A program made the translations under genes and the position numbers. From Promicromonospora soli (GTDB lineage: Bacteria > Actinomycetota > Actinomycetes > Actinomycetales > Cellulomonadaceae), in NCBI RefSeq assembly GCF_014653785.1, contig NZ_BNAS01000002.1:182756-246755 (forward strand): 64,000 nt of DNA, read 5' to 3'. The notes beneath the pieces are model-generated. The model was not told where the DNA came from. It saw only the letters and a program-made list of their open reading frames with translations, and ran no database searches. Positions 31,030-38,615 of the stretch are shown one piece after another (position 1 is the stretch's first letter; the number at the start of each line of letters is the position of its first letter).

Positions 31030-31706
31030 CAGGTCTCCTTCGAGGTGATCGTGGCGGCGGCGTCGATCTGCGCCGCGAGCGCCACGGCGTCGCGGGTCCG
31101 GCGGGTGATCTCGGTCCAGTCGCCGGCGGTGACGAGCGTGCGGTCGACCATCCAGGAGCCGCCGACGGCCAGGACCGGCTTCAGCGTCAGGTAGTCGCCG
31201 AGGTTGGCCGCGCTGACGCCGCCTGTGGGCACGAACCGCAGGCCCGGGAACGGCGCGGAGAACGCCTTGATCGCGGCCGGCCCGCCGACGACGGACGCCG
31301 GGAACAGCTTGACGACGTCGATCCCCAGGTCGAGTGCCGCCATGATCTCCGACGGCGTGGCGACGCCGGGCAGCACCGGGATGCCGTGCTCCTGCGCGCG
31401 CCGCACGACGGCGGCCGACAGCCCCGGGGACACGATGTAGCGGGCGCCGGCCGCTACGACGTCGTCCACCTGCTGCGCGCTGGTCACGGTGCCCGCGCCG
31501 ACGACGACGTCGGGCTGGTTCTTCGCGACCGCCCGGATGGCGTCGACGCCGCCCGCGAGCCGCAGCGTGATCTCGGCGACGGGGAGTCCGCCCGCGACGA
31601 GCGCGTCGGCCATGCGGGCGCCCTCGTCGGCGCCGTCGACCACGACTACCGGCACGAGCCGGTGGGCGGCGAGGGTCTCGAGGACTGTGCTGTCCGCGGA
31701 TGACAT
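31029..31706 (-). CDS. eda: KDPG/KHG aldolase
   Basis: A 225-residue class I aldolase that splits KDPG into pyruvate and glyceraldehyde-3-phosphate. The Schiff-base lysine is Lys133 in VVKLFPAS; the acid/base Glu is in VAEITLR; phosphate binding is by the VPTGGVSAANLGDYL loop. GGAGCC precedes the ATG at 31706. It is the first gene of eda-kdgK, transcribed divergently from the IclR gene across a 69-base gap with an inverted repeat. With GH67, UxaC, UxuB and KdgK it completes the glucuronate route except for mannonate dehydratase, which is not in the window. Confidence 0.92.
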   Translation of the reverse strand: MSSADSTVLETLAAHRLVPVVVVDGADEGARMADALVAGGLPVAEITLRLAGGVDAIRAVAKNQPDVVVGAGTVTSAQQVDDVVAAGARYIVSPGLSAAVVRRAQEHGIPVLPGVATPSEIMAALDLGIDVVKLFPASVVGGPAAIKAFSAPFPGLRFVPTGGVSAANLGDYLTLKPVLAVGGSWMVDRTLVTAGDWTEITRRTRDAVALAAQIDAAATITSKET

Positions 31707-31714
31707 CAGGGCTC

Positions 31715-31754
31715 CGTTTCGCTATGGTGAATGCTAATTGTTTACTGCGAAACG
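31715..31754. promoter_or_regulatory. candidate IclR operator in the eda-iclR divergent gap
   Basis: CGTTTCGC (31715-31722) and GCGAAACG (31747-31754) are exact inverted arms separated by 24 bases of unusually AT-rich DNA. The pair occupies most of the 69-base divergent gap, so one IclR tetramer could repress both genes. Confidence 0.55.
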
Positions 31755-31775
31755 CATGCTACGTGAGGGAGCCCG

Positions 31776-32525
31776 ATGGATGCCAGCCCGCTCGGAAGCG
31801 TCGACAAGGCGCTCCTCGCGCTCGACACGCTCGCGGGCTTCGGCGCCGCGGGCGCCCCGCTGGCCACGCTGGCGCAGGCGGTCGGCGTCAGCAAGCCGAC
31901 GCTGCACCGCACGCTCGCCGCGCTCCGTCATCGTGGGTACGCCGAGCAGACGCCGGACGGCGCCTACCGCCTCGGCCCTGCCGCACTGGCCCTGGGCAGC
32001 TCCTACCTCGCCGAGGAGAACCTGCCCGCGCTGCTGCGCCCGGCCCTGACCGCGCTCAGCGAGAAGATCGACGAGCTGGTGCACCTCGGCGTGCTCGCCG
32101 GCCGCGAGGTGGTCTACCTGGACAAGGTCGAGCCGCAGCGCGCGGTCCGCGTCTGGTCGGCGGTCGGACGGCGGCGCGCGGCCGCGACGACGGCGCTGGG
32201 TCGTGCGCTCCTGTCGGCCCAGGAGCTTGACGACGCCGCGCTCGCCCGGTTCGCCGGCACGGACACGAGCCCTCAGCGGCTCCGGGACGCGCTGGCCGAG
32301 GCCCGGACGAGCGGGGTCGCCGGGGAGACCGAGGAGAACGAGGCCGGCATCGCCTGCATAGCGGTCCCGCTGCTGCGCGCCGGACGAGCGGTCGCCGCGG
32401 TGAGCATCACCGCCCCCGTCGAGCGGCTGCGCGGCGCGGCACGCGACGAGCGGATCGCGGCCCTACGGGACACCCTGCCGGCCCTCCTCCCGCCGCCCCT
32501 CACACTGCCGACAACTACCCCCTGA
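31776..32525 (+). CDS. IclR-family transcriptional regulator
   Basis: A 249-residue regulator. The N-terminal winged helix-turn-helix is SVDKALLALDTLAGFGAAGAPLATLAQAVGVSKPTLHRTLAALRHRGYAEQ, followed by the effector domain with VYLDKVEP, the GRALLSAQ region and ENEAGIACIAVPLLRAGRAVAAVSI. IclR regulators of this type (KdgR-like) control uronate and KDG use. It is divergent from eda-kdgK and probably represses both directions until KDG or a related acid binds. Only 21 bases separate the operator arm from the start; GTGAGGGAG provides the ribosome site. Confidence 0.9.
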   Translation: MDASPLGSVDKALLALDTLAGFGAAGAPLATLAQAVGVSKPTLHRTLAALRHRGYAEQTPDGAYRLGPAALALGSSYLAEENLPALLRPALTALSEKIDELVHLGVLAGREVVYLDKVEPQRAVRVWSAVGRRRAAATTALGRALLSAQELDDAALARFAGTDTSPQRLRDALAEARTSGVAGETEENEAGIACIAVPLLRAGRAVAAVSITAPVERLRGAARDERIAALRDTLPALLPPPLTLPTTTP

Positions 32526-32534
32526 CCCCCCTTC

Positions 32535-32595
32535 GTTGTGGGCGCGACCGATGCGACTATGCGTCCGTCTTAGGCGCAACGATCGCGCCCACAAC
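32535..32595. repeat. 61-bp dispersed palindromic element, copy 2
   Basis: Same length and design as the element at 16441, in the opposite orientation: outer arms GTTGTGGGCGCGACCGATGCG and CGCAACGATCGCGCCCACAAC pair with three mismatches, and the loop carries GACT at one end and TTAGG at the other, as in copy 1. It lies between the IclR stop and the clpC terminator. Confidence 0.85.
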
Positions 32596-32610
32596 AAACC
32601 GGGGTATGCG

Positions 32611-32651
32611 AAAGGCCCGGCCACCCCCGCTTCGGGGGTGACCGGGCCTTT
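32611..32651. terminator. bidirectional terminator between iclR and clpC
   Basis: Arms 32611-32629 and 32633-32651 pair over 19 bases with one mismatch and a 3-base loop. CCTTTT follows on the plus strand and CCTTTCGCATA on the minus strand, so it can stop both the IclR and the clpC transcripts, which converge here. Confidence 0.85.
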
Positions 32652-32680
32652 TGCTGTCGGTCCGGAGAACTACCGGGCGG

Positions 32681-35242
32681 TTACGCCCCGCCGGCCGCCA
32701 TCTGGCCCGACGGCGGCAGGTCGCGCGGCACCAGCCCGGCGCCCGCGGGCACCGACTGGGGCTCGGCCGGTGTCGGACGACGACGCTCGTCGCGCTCCAC
32801 ACCGCGGAACGTGAACTCGCCGAGGATGCCCTCGCCCACGCCGTCGACGATCACCAGCTGACCAGCCGTGAGCTCGCCGAACAGGATCTTCTCGGACAGC
32901 GTGTCCTCGATCTCCCGCTGGATCGCCCGCTTGAGCGGACGAGCGCCGAGCACCGGGTCGTAACCCTTCTCGGCCAGCAGACCCTTCGCGACGGGCGTGA
33001 GCTCGATGCCCATGTCCCGGTCACGCAGGCGCTTGTCGAGCTTGGCGATCTCGAGGTCGACGATCTGGATGATCTCGTCCTGCGAGAGCTGCGGGAACAC
33101 GACGGTGTCGTCGACGCGGTTGAGGAACTCAGGCCGGAAGTGCTGCTTGAGCTCGTCGTTGACCTTTGCCTTCATGCGCTCGTAGGAGGTCACCAGGTCG
33201 CCGCCGGAGTTGAAGCCGGTCTGGAGGCCCTTGGCGATATCCCGCGTGCCGAGGTTGGTGGTCATGATGATCACGGTGTTCTTGAAGTCGACCACTCGAC
33301 CCTGCGAATCCGTGAGGCGACCGTCCTCGAGCACCTGGAGCAGCGAGTTGAAGATGTCGGCGTGCGCCTTCTCCACCTCGTCGAACAGGACCACGGAGAA
33401 CGGCTTGCGGCGCACCTTCTCGGTGAGCTGGCCACCCTCGTCGTAGCCGACGTATCCGGGCGGGGAGCCGAACAGCCGCGAGACCGTGTGCTTCTCCGAG
33501 AACTCGGACATGTCGAGCTGGATGAGCGCGTCGTCGTCACCGAACAGGAACTCGGCGAGCGCCTTGGCGAGCTCGGTCTTACCGACACCCGTGGGGCCGG
33601 CGAAGATGAACGAGCCACCGGGACGCTTCGGGTCCTTGAGGCCGGCCCGCGTACGGCGGATGGCCTGCGAGAGGGCCTTGATCGCTGCCTCCTGGCCGAC
33701 GACCCGCTTGTGCAGCTCCTCCTCCATGTGGAGCAGGCGGCTGGACTCCTCCTCGGTGAGCTTGACGACCGGGATGCCCGTGGACATCGCCAGCACCTCG
33801 GCGATCAGCTCGTCGTCGACCTCTGCGACCGTGTCGAGGTCGCCCGACTTCCAGGCCTTCTCCTTGTCCGCGCGGACCTGCGTGAGCTGCTTCTCCTTGT
33901 CACGCAGACCGGCGGCCTTCTCGAAGTCCTGCTCGTCGATCGCCGACTCCTTCTCGCGGCGCGCCTCGGCGATGCTCTCGTCGAGCTCCTTGAGCTCCGG
34001 CGGCGCCGTCATGCGGCGGATGCGGAGGCGAGCGCCGGCCTCGTCGATCAGGTCGATCGCCTTGTCCGGAAGGAACCGGTCGTTGATGTACCGGTCGGCC
34101 AGCGTGGCCGCGGAGACCAGCGCGGAGTCCGTGATGGACACGCGGTGGTGCGCCTCGTAGCGGTCGCGCAGACCCTTGAGGATCTCGATGGCGTGCTCGA
34201 GCGACGGCTCGGACACCTGGATCGGCTGGAAGCGACGCTCCAGGGCCGGGTCCTTCTCGACGTACTTGCGGTACTCGTCGAGAGTGGTGGCACCGATCGT
34301 CTGCAGCTCACCGCGAGCCAGCATGGGCTTCAGGATGGAGGCGGCGTCGATCGCGCCCTCGGCGGCACCCGCACCCACCAGGGTGTGGATCTCGTCGATG
34401 AACAGGATGATGTCACCACGCGTGCGGATCTCCTTGAGCACCTTCTTGAGGCGCTCCTCGAAGTCACCGCGGTAGCGCGAACCGGCCACCAGGGCGCCCA
34501 GGTCCAGCGTGTAGAGCTGCTTGTCCTTCAGCGTCTCCGGGACATCGCCCTTGACGATGTCCTGCGCCAGGCCCTCGACGACCGCCGTCTTGCCGACGCC
34601 GGGCTCGCCGATCAGCACCGGGTTGTTCTTGGTGCGGCGGGACAGGACCTGCATGACCCGCTCGATCTCCTGCGTGCGCCCGATGACCGGGTCCAGCTTG
34701 CCTTCGCGAGCGGCCTGGGTGAGGTTGCGGCCGAACTGGTCGAGCACAGCCGAGCCCGCGGGCTGGCCCTCCTGGGGACCGCCTGCCGAGACCGGCTCCT
34801 TACCCTGGTAGCCGCTCAGCAGCTGGATGACCTGCTGGCGCACCTTGTTCAGGTCGGCACCCATCTTGGTGAGCACCTGTGCTGCCACGCCCTCACCCTC
34901 GCGGATGAGACCGAGCAGGATGTGCTCCGTGCCGATGTAGTTGTGGCCCAGCTGCAGCGCCTCGCGGAGCGACAGCTCAAGAACCTTCTTGGCGCGGGGC
35001 GTGAACGGGATGTGCCCGCTCGGCGCCTGCTGCCCCTCACCGATGATCTCGGTGACCTGGGTGCGGACGCCGTCGAGCGAGATCCCGAGGGACTCGAGCG
35101 CCTTGGCGGCTACGCCCTCACCCTCGTGGATGAGGCCGAGCAGGATGTGCTCCGTGCCGATGTAGTTGTGGTTCAGCATCCGCGCCTCTTCCTGGGCGAG
35201 GACGACGACCCGACGGGCGCGATCCGTAAATCTCTCGAACAT
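32681..35242 (-). CDS. clpC: ATP-dependent Clp protease ATP-binding subunit ClpC
   Basis: An 853-residue Hsp100 unfoldase that feeds substrates to ClpP. The N-domain has two Clp repeats (both containing [14 protein letters not shown]), residues about 4-145. AAA domain 1 has Walker [10 protein letters not shown] near residue 211; the UVR/M region ([24 protein letters not shown]) marks ClpC rather than ClpA; AAA domain 2 has GPTGVGKTE near residue 547. It ends [27 protein letters not shown] plus an actinobacterial tail. I use the ATG at 35242 with GAGGGAGC upstream. A ClgR-like box 105 bases upstream suggests heat/stress and ClgR control. Confidence 0.97.
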   Translation of the reverse strand: MFERFTDRARRVVVLAQEEARMLNHNYIGTEHILLGLIHEGEGVAAKALESLGISLDGVRTQVTEIIGEGQQAPSGHIPFTPRAKKVLELSLREALQLGHNYIGTEHILLGLIREGEGVAAQVLTKMGADLNKVRQQVIQLLSGYQGKEPVSAGGPQEGQPAGSAVLDQFGRNLTQAAREGKLDPVIGRTQEIERVMQVLSRRTKNNPVLIGEPGVGKTAVVEGLAQDIVKGDVPETLKDKQLYTLDLGALVAGSRYRGDFEERLKKVLKEIRTRGDIILFIDEIHTLVGAGAAEGAIDAASILKPMLARGELQTIGATTLDEYRKYVEKDPALERRFQPIQVSEPSLEHAIEILKGLRDRYEAHHRVSITDSALVSAATLADRYINDRFLPDKAIDLIDEAGARLRIRRMTAPPELKELDESIAEARREKESAIDEQDFEKAAGLRDKEKQLTQVRADKEKAWKSGDLDTVAEVDDELIAEVLAMSTGIPVVKLTEEESSRLLHMEEELHKRVVGQEAAIKALSQAIRRTRAGLKDPKRPGGSFIFAGPTGVGKTELAKALAEFLFGDDDALIQLDMSEFSEKHTVSRLFGSPPGYVGYDEGGQLTEKVRRKPFSVVLFDEVEKAHADIFNSLLQVLEDGRLTDSQGRVVDFKNTVIIMTTNLGTRDIAKGLQTGFNSGGDLVTSYERMKAKVNDELKQHFRPEFLNRVDDTVVFPQLSQDEIIQIVDLEIAKLDKRLRDRDMGIELTPVAKGLLAEKGYDPVLGARPLKRAIQREIEDTLSEKILFGELTAGQLVIVDGVGEGILGEFTFRGVERDERRRPTPAEPQSVPAGAGLVPRDLPPSGQMAAGGA

Positions 35243-35346
35243 GTGCTGCTCCCTCACGAGCGGCGTACACCTGCACCGGCGGTACCAGGCCTGACCGCAA
35301 CGACTCTATGTGGTCACAACGCGCCCATGGGCCCGTAGATGCCCAT

Positions 35347-35360
35347 GTTCGCCAGGGGCG
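35347..35360. promoter_or_regulatory. candidate ClgR box upstream of clpC
   Basis: GTTCGC-CAGGG-GCG fits exactly the GTTCGC-N5-GCG form described for the actinobacterial Clp regulator ClgR. It lies in the 306-base gap 35243-35548 between clpC and the hypothetical gene on the other strand; nothing else in that gap stands out. Confidence 0.55.
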
Positions 35361-35548
35361 TGACGATGTCGACCACTCAGAGGCCCTCGAGAGGCAATGA
35401 GCGACCCATCGCGGGACGACACGCCCGGGCACGGGCTCTGGGCGGCGAGTCCCCGCTGAATCCGGGCCGATTCTGCCGGAGGTCGTTGACGCCTCCCCGC
35501 ACACCCGGCACTCTCGTGTGAGACGCGCACCCGCCCCGGGGAGGCCAC

Positions 35549-36169
35549 ATGGCGGAGGAACCGAGCCCGACCCCCGAGTCCTGGGAACAGATAGTCGCGC
35601 GCTTCGCGCGCTTCTCCGGCGTCGTCGGCGAGGTTGACGACCCCCTGACCTGGGGCCTCGACCTCGTCGAGGAGGAAGTCACCGGGGTGTCCGACAGCGC
35701 GGACCCCACCGAGGAGCGCTTCCTGCGCTCCTACCGCACGTTCTCCGGCGAGACCGTCGAGGTCGAGACCCTCCGCGTGGCCGCCACGCCGGCGCAGATC
35801 GAGGACATCGTCCGCGCCGCCTGCAGCGGCGCGCTGGTCGCGCCCCTGCACGCCGACGTCGATCCGGCTGCCCCGCCCGAGATCACCGACGTGACGGACC
35901 TCGCCGAGTCCTACCAGGACTACCGCAGCGCCATGCGCGCGATAGTCGCCGAGGTCGACGACGTCCCGTGCGAGACCCGCCCGTTCCGGGTCGACGGCAC
36001 GGCCAAGCGCTGCATGCGCGTCACCGTGCGCAAAGTGACCGCCGTCTATTCCCCGGCCGCCGACCGCGCCGTCGTCGTCACCGGTCCCGCCGACCTGGTG
36101 GACCGGGTCGACGTCGTCACGCGCCCCATCCGCAACCTCCTCCATGGCGAAGAGGGCCCCCGGTTCTGA
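35549..36169 (+). CDS. hypothetical protein
   Basis: A 206-residue soluble, acidic protein I do not recognise. GGGGAGG precedes the ATG. The first 80 residues are Glu/Asp-rich (WGLDLVEEEVTGVSDSADPTEERFLRSYRTF), the C-terminal part is beta-rich (RVTVRKVTAVYSPAADRAVVVTGPADLVDRVDVVT). Two cysteines (AACSG and PCETR) are not arranged in a motif. No signal peptide or membrane helix is seen. It is divergent from clpC and 70 bases before the next gene on the same strand. Confidence 0.6.
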   Translation: MAEEPSPTPESWEQIVARFARFSGVVGEVDDPLTWGLDLVEEEVTGVSDSADPTEERFLRSYRTFSGETVEVETLRVAATPAQIEDIVRAACSGALVAPLHADVDPAAPPEITDVTDLAESYQDYRSAMRAIVAEVDDVPCETRPFRVDGTAKRCMRVTVRKVTAVYSPAADRAVVVTGPADLVDRVDVVTRPIRNLLHGEEGPRF

Positions 36170-36226
36170 ACCGGTCTCACCCCCGGCATCACCCGGCCTC
36201 GACCGCGGAATCTGACCTCACGACGG

Positions 36227-36232
36227 TAGGAT
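36227..36232 (+). promoter_or_regulatory. -10 box of a probable leaderless transcript
   Basis: TAGGAT ends seven bases before the GTG start at 36240, the spacing at which transcription begins on the start codon. No -35 element is evident. Confidence 0.45.
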
Positions 36233-36239
36233 CGCCGCT

Positions 36240-37043
36240 GTGATCCGCGCCACCGCCTCTGCCGCAGCATCGCGGACGACGGCATGTCGCGCCCCGGCGC
36301 GTCGCCTGTTCCAGCTGGCTCTCCTCCTATTGACGGCGTTTGCCCTGGTGAGCACCGCGGTAGGGCAGCGAGCCGCCGCCGACGAGCAGCCGCGCGGCGA
36401 CGACATCTGGGTGAGCGCGGACGGCGTGACGTTCCAGAGCAGCCGCGAGAGCGACGAGGTCGCCTACGTGGTCCGGCCCGTGGGGTCCGACACCGAGCGG
36501 TCGTACTCCCGCAATCTGACCCAGGACGAGCAGGACAGCGGCTGGGCCGGGTTCTGGGAGGCCCGCTCGGCCTACCCGAACGGCTACTGCGTGGTCTGGG
36601 TCGAGGTCGAGGACTCGAGCAACTGGCGTGAGACGGGCAACAGCACCGCGTGCTCGGCCGCCGAGCCGACATCGACCCCCACCCCGACGTCCACCGCCAA
36701 GAAGAACGACAAGCCCAGGCCCGCCACGGCGGAAGAGCCGACGCCCGTTCGGGGCAATGCGGCGGTGACGCCGACGTCGACCCCTACGCCGAGCCCGACA
36801 CCGACCCCTACGCCCAGCGCGACGACGTCCCCGTCGACCTCGAGCACGCCGACTCCGTCGCCGTCCCACACGTCCCCCGAGGCGGCGCTGCTGCAGAACC
36901 TCCAGGATCAGCCGGCGGTCCGCGTGCGGGCGGACGCCGAGGGTGACGAGATGATCTCGCCGCTCGGCTGGGTCGCCGTGCTGGGCGGCGGCGCCGTGCT
37001 CACCGCCGGCGGCGTGCTGCTGCTCTGGCGCCGCCTCGTCTGA
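36240..37043 (+). CDS. hypothetical surface protein with Thr/Pro stalk and C-terminal membrane anchor
   Basis: A 267-residue exported protein. A signal peptide (FQLALLLLTAFALVSTAVG, cleaved near residue 45) leads to a small domain (about 50-140) with two cysteines (NGYCVVW, STACSA). Residues about 140-215 are an extended Thr/Pro/Ser stalk (TPTPSPTPTPTPSATTSPS). A final helix (LGWVAVLGGGAVLTAGGVLLLW) followed by RRLV anchors it. The layout is that of a wall-spanning protein, but there is no LPxTG motif. The start is the GTG at 36240 with a -10 box just upstream. No family is recognised. Confidence 0.6.
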   Translation: MIRATASAAASRTTACRAPARRLFQLALLLLTAFALVSTAVGQRAAADEQPRGDDIWVSADGVTFQSSRESDEVAYVVRPVGSDTERSYSRNLTQDEQDSGWAGFWEARSAYPNGYCVVWVEVEDSSNWRETGNSTACSAAEPTSTPTPTSTAKKNDKPRPATAEEPTPVRGNAAVTPTSTPTPSPTPTPTPSATTSPSTSSTPTPSPSHTSPEAALLQNLQDQPAVRVRADAEGDEMISPLGWVAVLGGGAVLTAGGVLLLWRRLV

Positions 37044-37147
37044 GCCGGAGGTGCAGCGTAGGGTGCGGGCCGAGGAACGAGGCACGCGCCCGGAGCGAAA
37101 CCGCAGGCTCAGGCGATACCAATAGAGCCTGAGCCGGGGCGCCCAGG

Positions 37148-37153
37148 CACACT
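37148..37153 (+). promoter_or_regulatory. -10-like box close to the hydrolase start
   Basis: CACACT ends six bases before the GTG at 37160; it departs from TANNNT at the first base. It fits a leaderless transcript, with no ribosome site of note between. Confidence 0.35.
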
Positions 37154-37159
37154 GGGCTG

Positions 37160-37738
37160 GTGACCACACCCGCAGGCCTCCTCCTGACGCCCGGCGCGGG
37201 CGCGAGCCGTGACAGCCCGGCGCTCGTCACGGTCGAGCGCACCCTGGCCGACGCCGAGCCGCCGCTTCCCGTACGCCGCGTCGACTTCCCGTACCGCCTC
37301 GAGGGGCGCCGGATGCCGGACCGCGCCCCGGTCGCCGTCGCGCACCTGCGGAGCGAGGCCGCCGCGTGGGCGGAGGAGCTCGGTATCGGGACGGACCAGC
37401 TGCTCCTTGGCGGGCGGTCGTACGGCGGGCGGATGTGTTCCATGGCGGTGGCGGAGGGCCTGCCCGCCGCGGGCCTGGTGCTGCTCAGCTACCCGCTGCA
37501 CCCGCCGGGACGGCCGGAGAAGCTCCGCGTTGAGCACTTCGGGCGGATCGAGGTGCCCACGCTGTTCGTTTCCGGCGACAAGGACCCGTTCGGCACGCCC
37601 GACGAGCTCGCCGAGCATGTCGCGGCGATCCCGGGGCCGGTCACCACGGTGACGCTGTCCGGCGCGCACGACATGCGCGGCACCGCACGCGAGGCGGCGG
37701 TGGCGGAGGCCGTAGCCGAGTGGATCACCTCGCTGTGA
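37160..37738 (+). CDS. alpha/beta hydrolase of the KANL3/Tex30-like family
   Basis: A 192-residue small alpha/beta hydrolase. LLLTPGAGASRDSPAL is the first strand and oxyanion region, GGRSYGGRM holds nucleophile Ser87, VPTLFVSGDKDPFG the acid region, and TLSGAHDMRG the His. This set is typical of the KANL3/Tex30 or dienelactone-hydrolase-like bacterial family of unknown substrate. It starts with a GTG. The gene ends ten bases from the convergent peptide deformylase gene. Confidence 0.75.
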   Translation: MTTPAGLLLTPGAGASRDSPALVTVERTLADAEPPLPVRRVDFPYRLEGRRMPDRAPVAVAHLRSEAAAWAEELGIGTDQLLLGGRSYGGRMCSMAVAEGLPAAGLVLLSYPLHPPGRPEKLRVEHFGRIEVPTLFVSGDKDPFGTPDELAEHVAAIPGPVTTVTLSGAHDMRGTAREAAVAEAVAEWITSL

Positions 37739-37747
37739 GCGGGCTGG

Positions 37748-38437
37748 TCAGCGGCCGCCGGCCGGCTTCTCCGGGTAGTCCGGCGGGGTCTTGTCCAGCT
37801 CGATCGCTATCTCGCGCCGCTCCGCGATGATGTGCGGGCGCTCCTCGTCGCGCTGCTCCAGCGCGTCGGCCTGCAGGTCCTCGCTCAGGTGGTCCCAGTA
37901 CAGGGTGCCGTCGAGGTGCTGCGACTCGTGGATGAGGCAGCGCGCCAGGTACCCGGTGCCCATCAGCTGCACCGGCCCGCCGAACTGGTCCACGCCGCGC
38001 ACTGTCGCGGCGCCGGGACGTTCGAGCGGCTCGTACGCGCCGGGAACCGACAGGCAGCCCTCTTCCTCGGTCTCGGGCTCTGCCTCCAGGTCCATCTCCA
38101 GCACCGGGTTCACCACGTGCCCCACGTGCCGGTCGCCGGACGCGTCCGTGAGGTCGTACACGAAGACCCGCAGGTCCACACCCACCTGGGGAGCCGCGAG
38201 GCCAACGCCCTGCGCCGACTCCATGGTGGCGAACAGGTCGTCGATCAGCCGGGCGAGCTCCGGGGTGGAGAACTTCTCGACGGTCCGAGCCGGGGTGTGC
38301 AGCACCGGCTCGCCGATCTCGGTGATGCGCAGCACTCGGCCGCGGTCCACCTCGGGGGCCGTGGCGGGGTAGTCGTCGACCGGCTCTCCGAGCAGGTAGG
38401 TGACGGGCTTGCGCCGTCGGGGGCGGGTCCATGCCAT
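37748..38437 (-). CDS. def: peptide deformylase
   Basis: A 229-residue metalloenzyme removing the N-formyl group from new proteins. All three motifs are present: GVGLAAPQVG, EEGCLSVPG with metal ligand Cys128, and HESQHLDG with ligands His170 and His174 and catalytic Glu171. It is longer than the typical 165-195 residues because of an N-terminal arginine/lysine-rich stretch (WTRPRRRKPVTYLLG) and a charged C-terminal tail (about 190-229), as is common in actinobacteria. A TACCCT -10 box ends seven bases upstream of the ATG. Confidence 0.95.
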   Translation of the reverse strand: MAWTRPRRRKPVTYLLGEPVDDYPATAPEVDRGRVLRITEIGEPVLHTPARTVEKFSTPELARLIDDLFATMESAQGVGLAAPQVGVDLRVFVYDLTDASGDRHVGHVVNPVLEMDLEAEPETEEEGCLSVPGAYEPLERPGAATVRGVDQFGGPVQLMGTGYLARCLIHESQHLDGTLYWDHLSEDLQADALEQRDEERPHIIAERREIAIELDKTPPDYPEKPAGGR

Positions 38438-38444
38438 GGCACTG

Positions 38445-38450
38445 AGGGTA
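38445..38450 (-). promoter_or_regulatory. -10 box of def, probable leaderless transcript
   Basis: TACCCT on the minus strand ends seven bases before the ATG at 38437, with no ribosome site in between. Confidence 0.45.
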
Positions 38451-38615
38451 CCTTCGACGCATGCGCTCCACGCCCGGCACTGGCCGGCTGGGCGGGCTTA
38501 GGCAGCCCGCTCGGCGGCGCGGCTAGGCCGGTCGCGCCAGCCCGCGCAGCGCATGCCTGACGATGGCCCACGCACCGTCGGGCGTGGTCCAGCCTCTGCC
38601 GGCGTCGTCCCGCGG

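Noticed and set aside
32651-35338. An 895-codon open frame opposite clpC
   Set aside because: Antisense shadow of a fully conserved ClpC gene, with no ribosome site or known domain.
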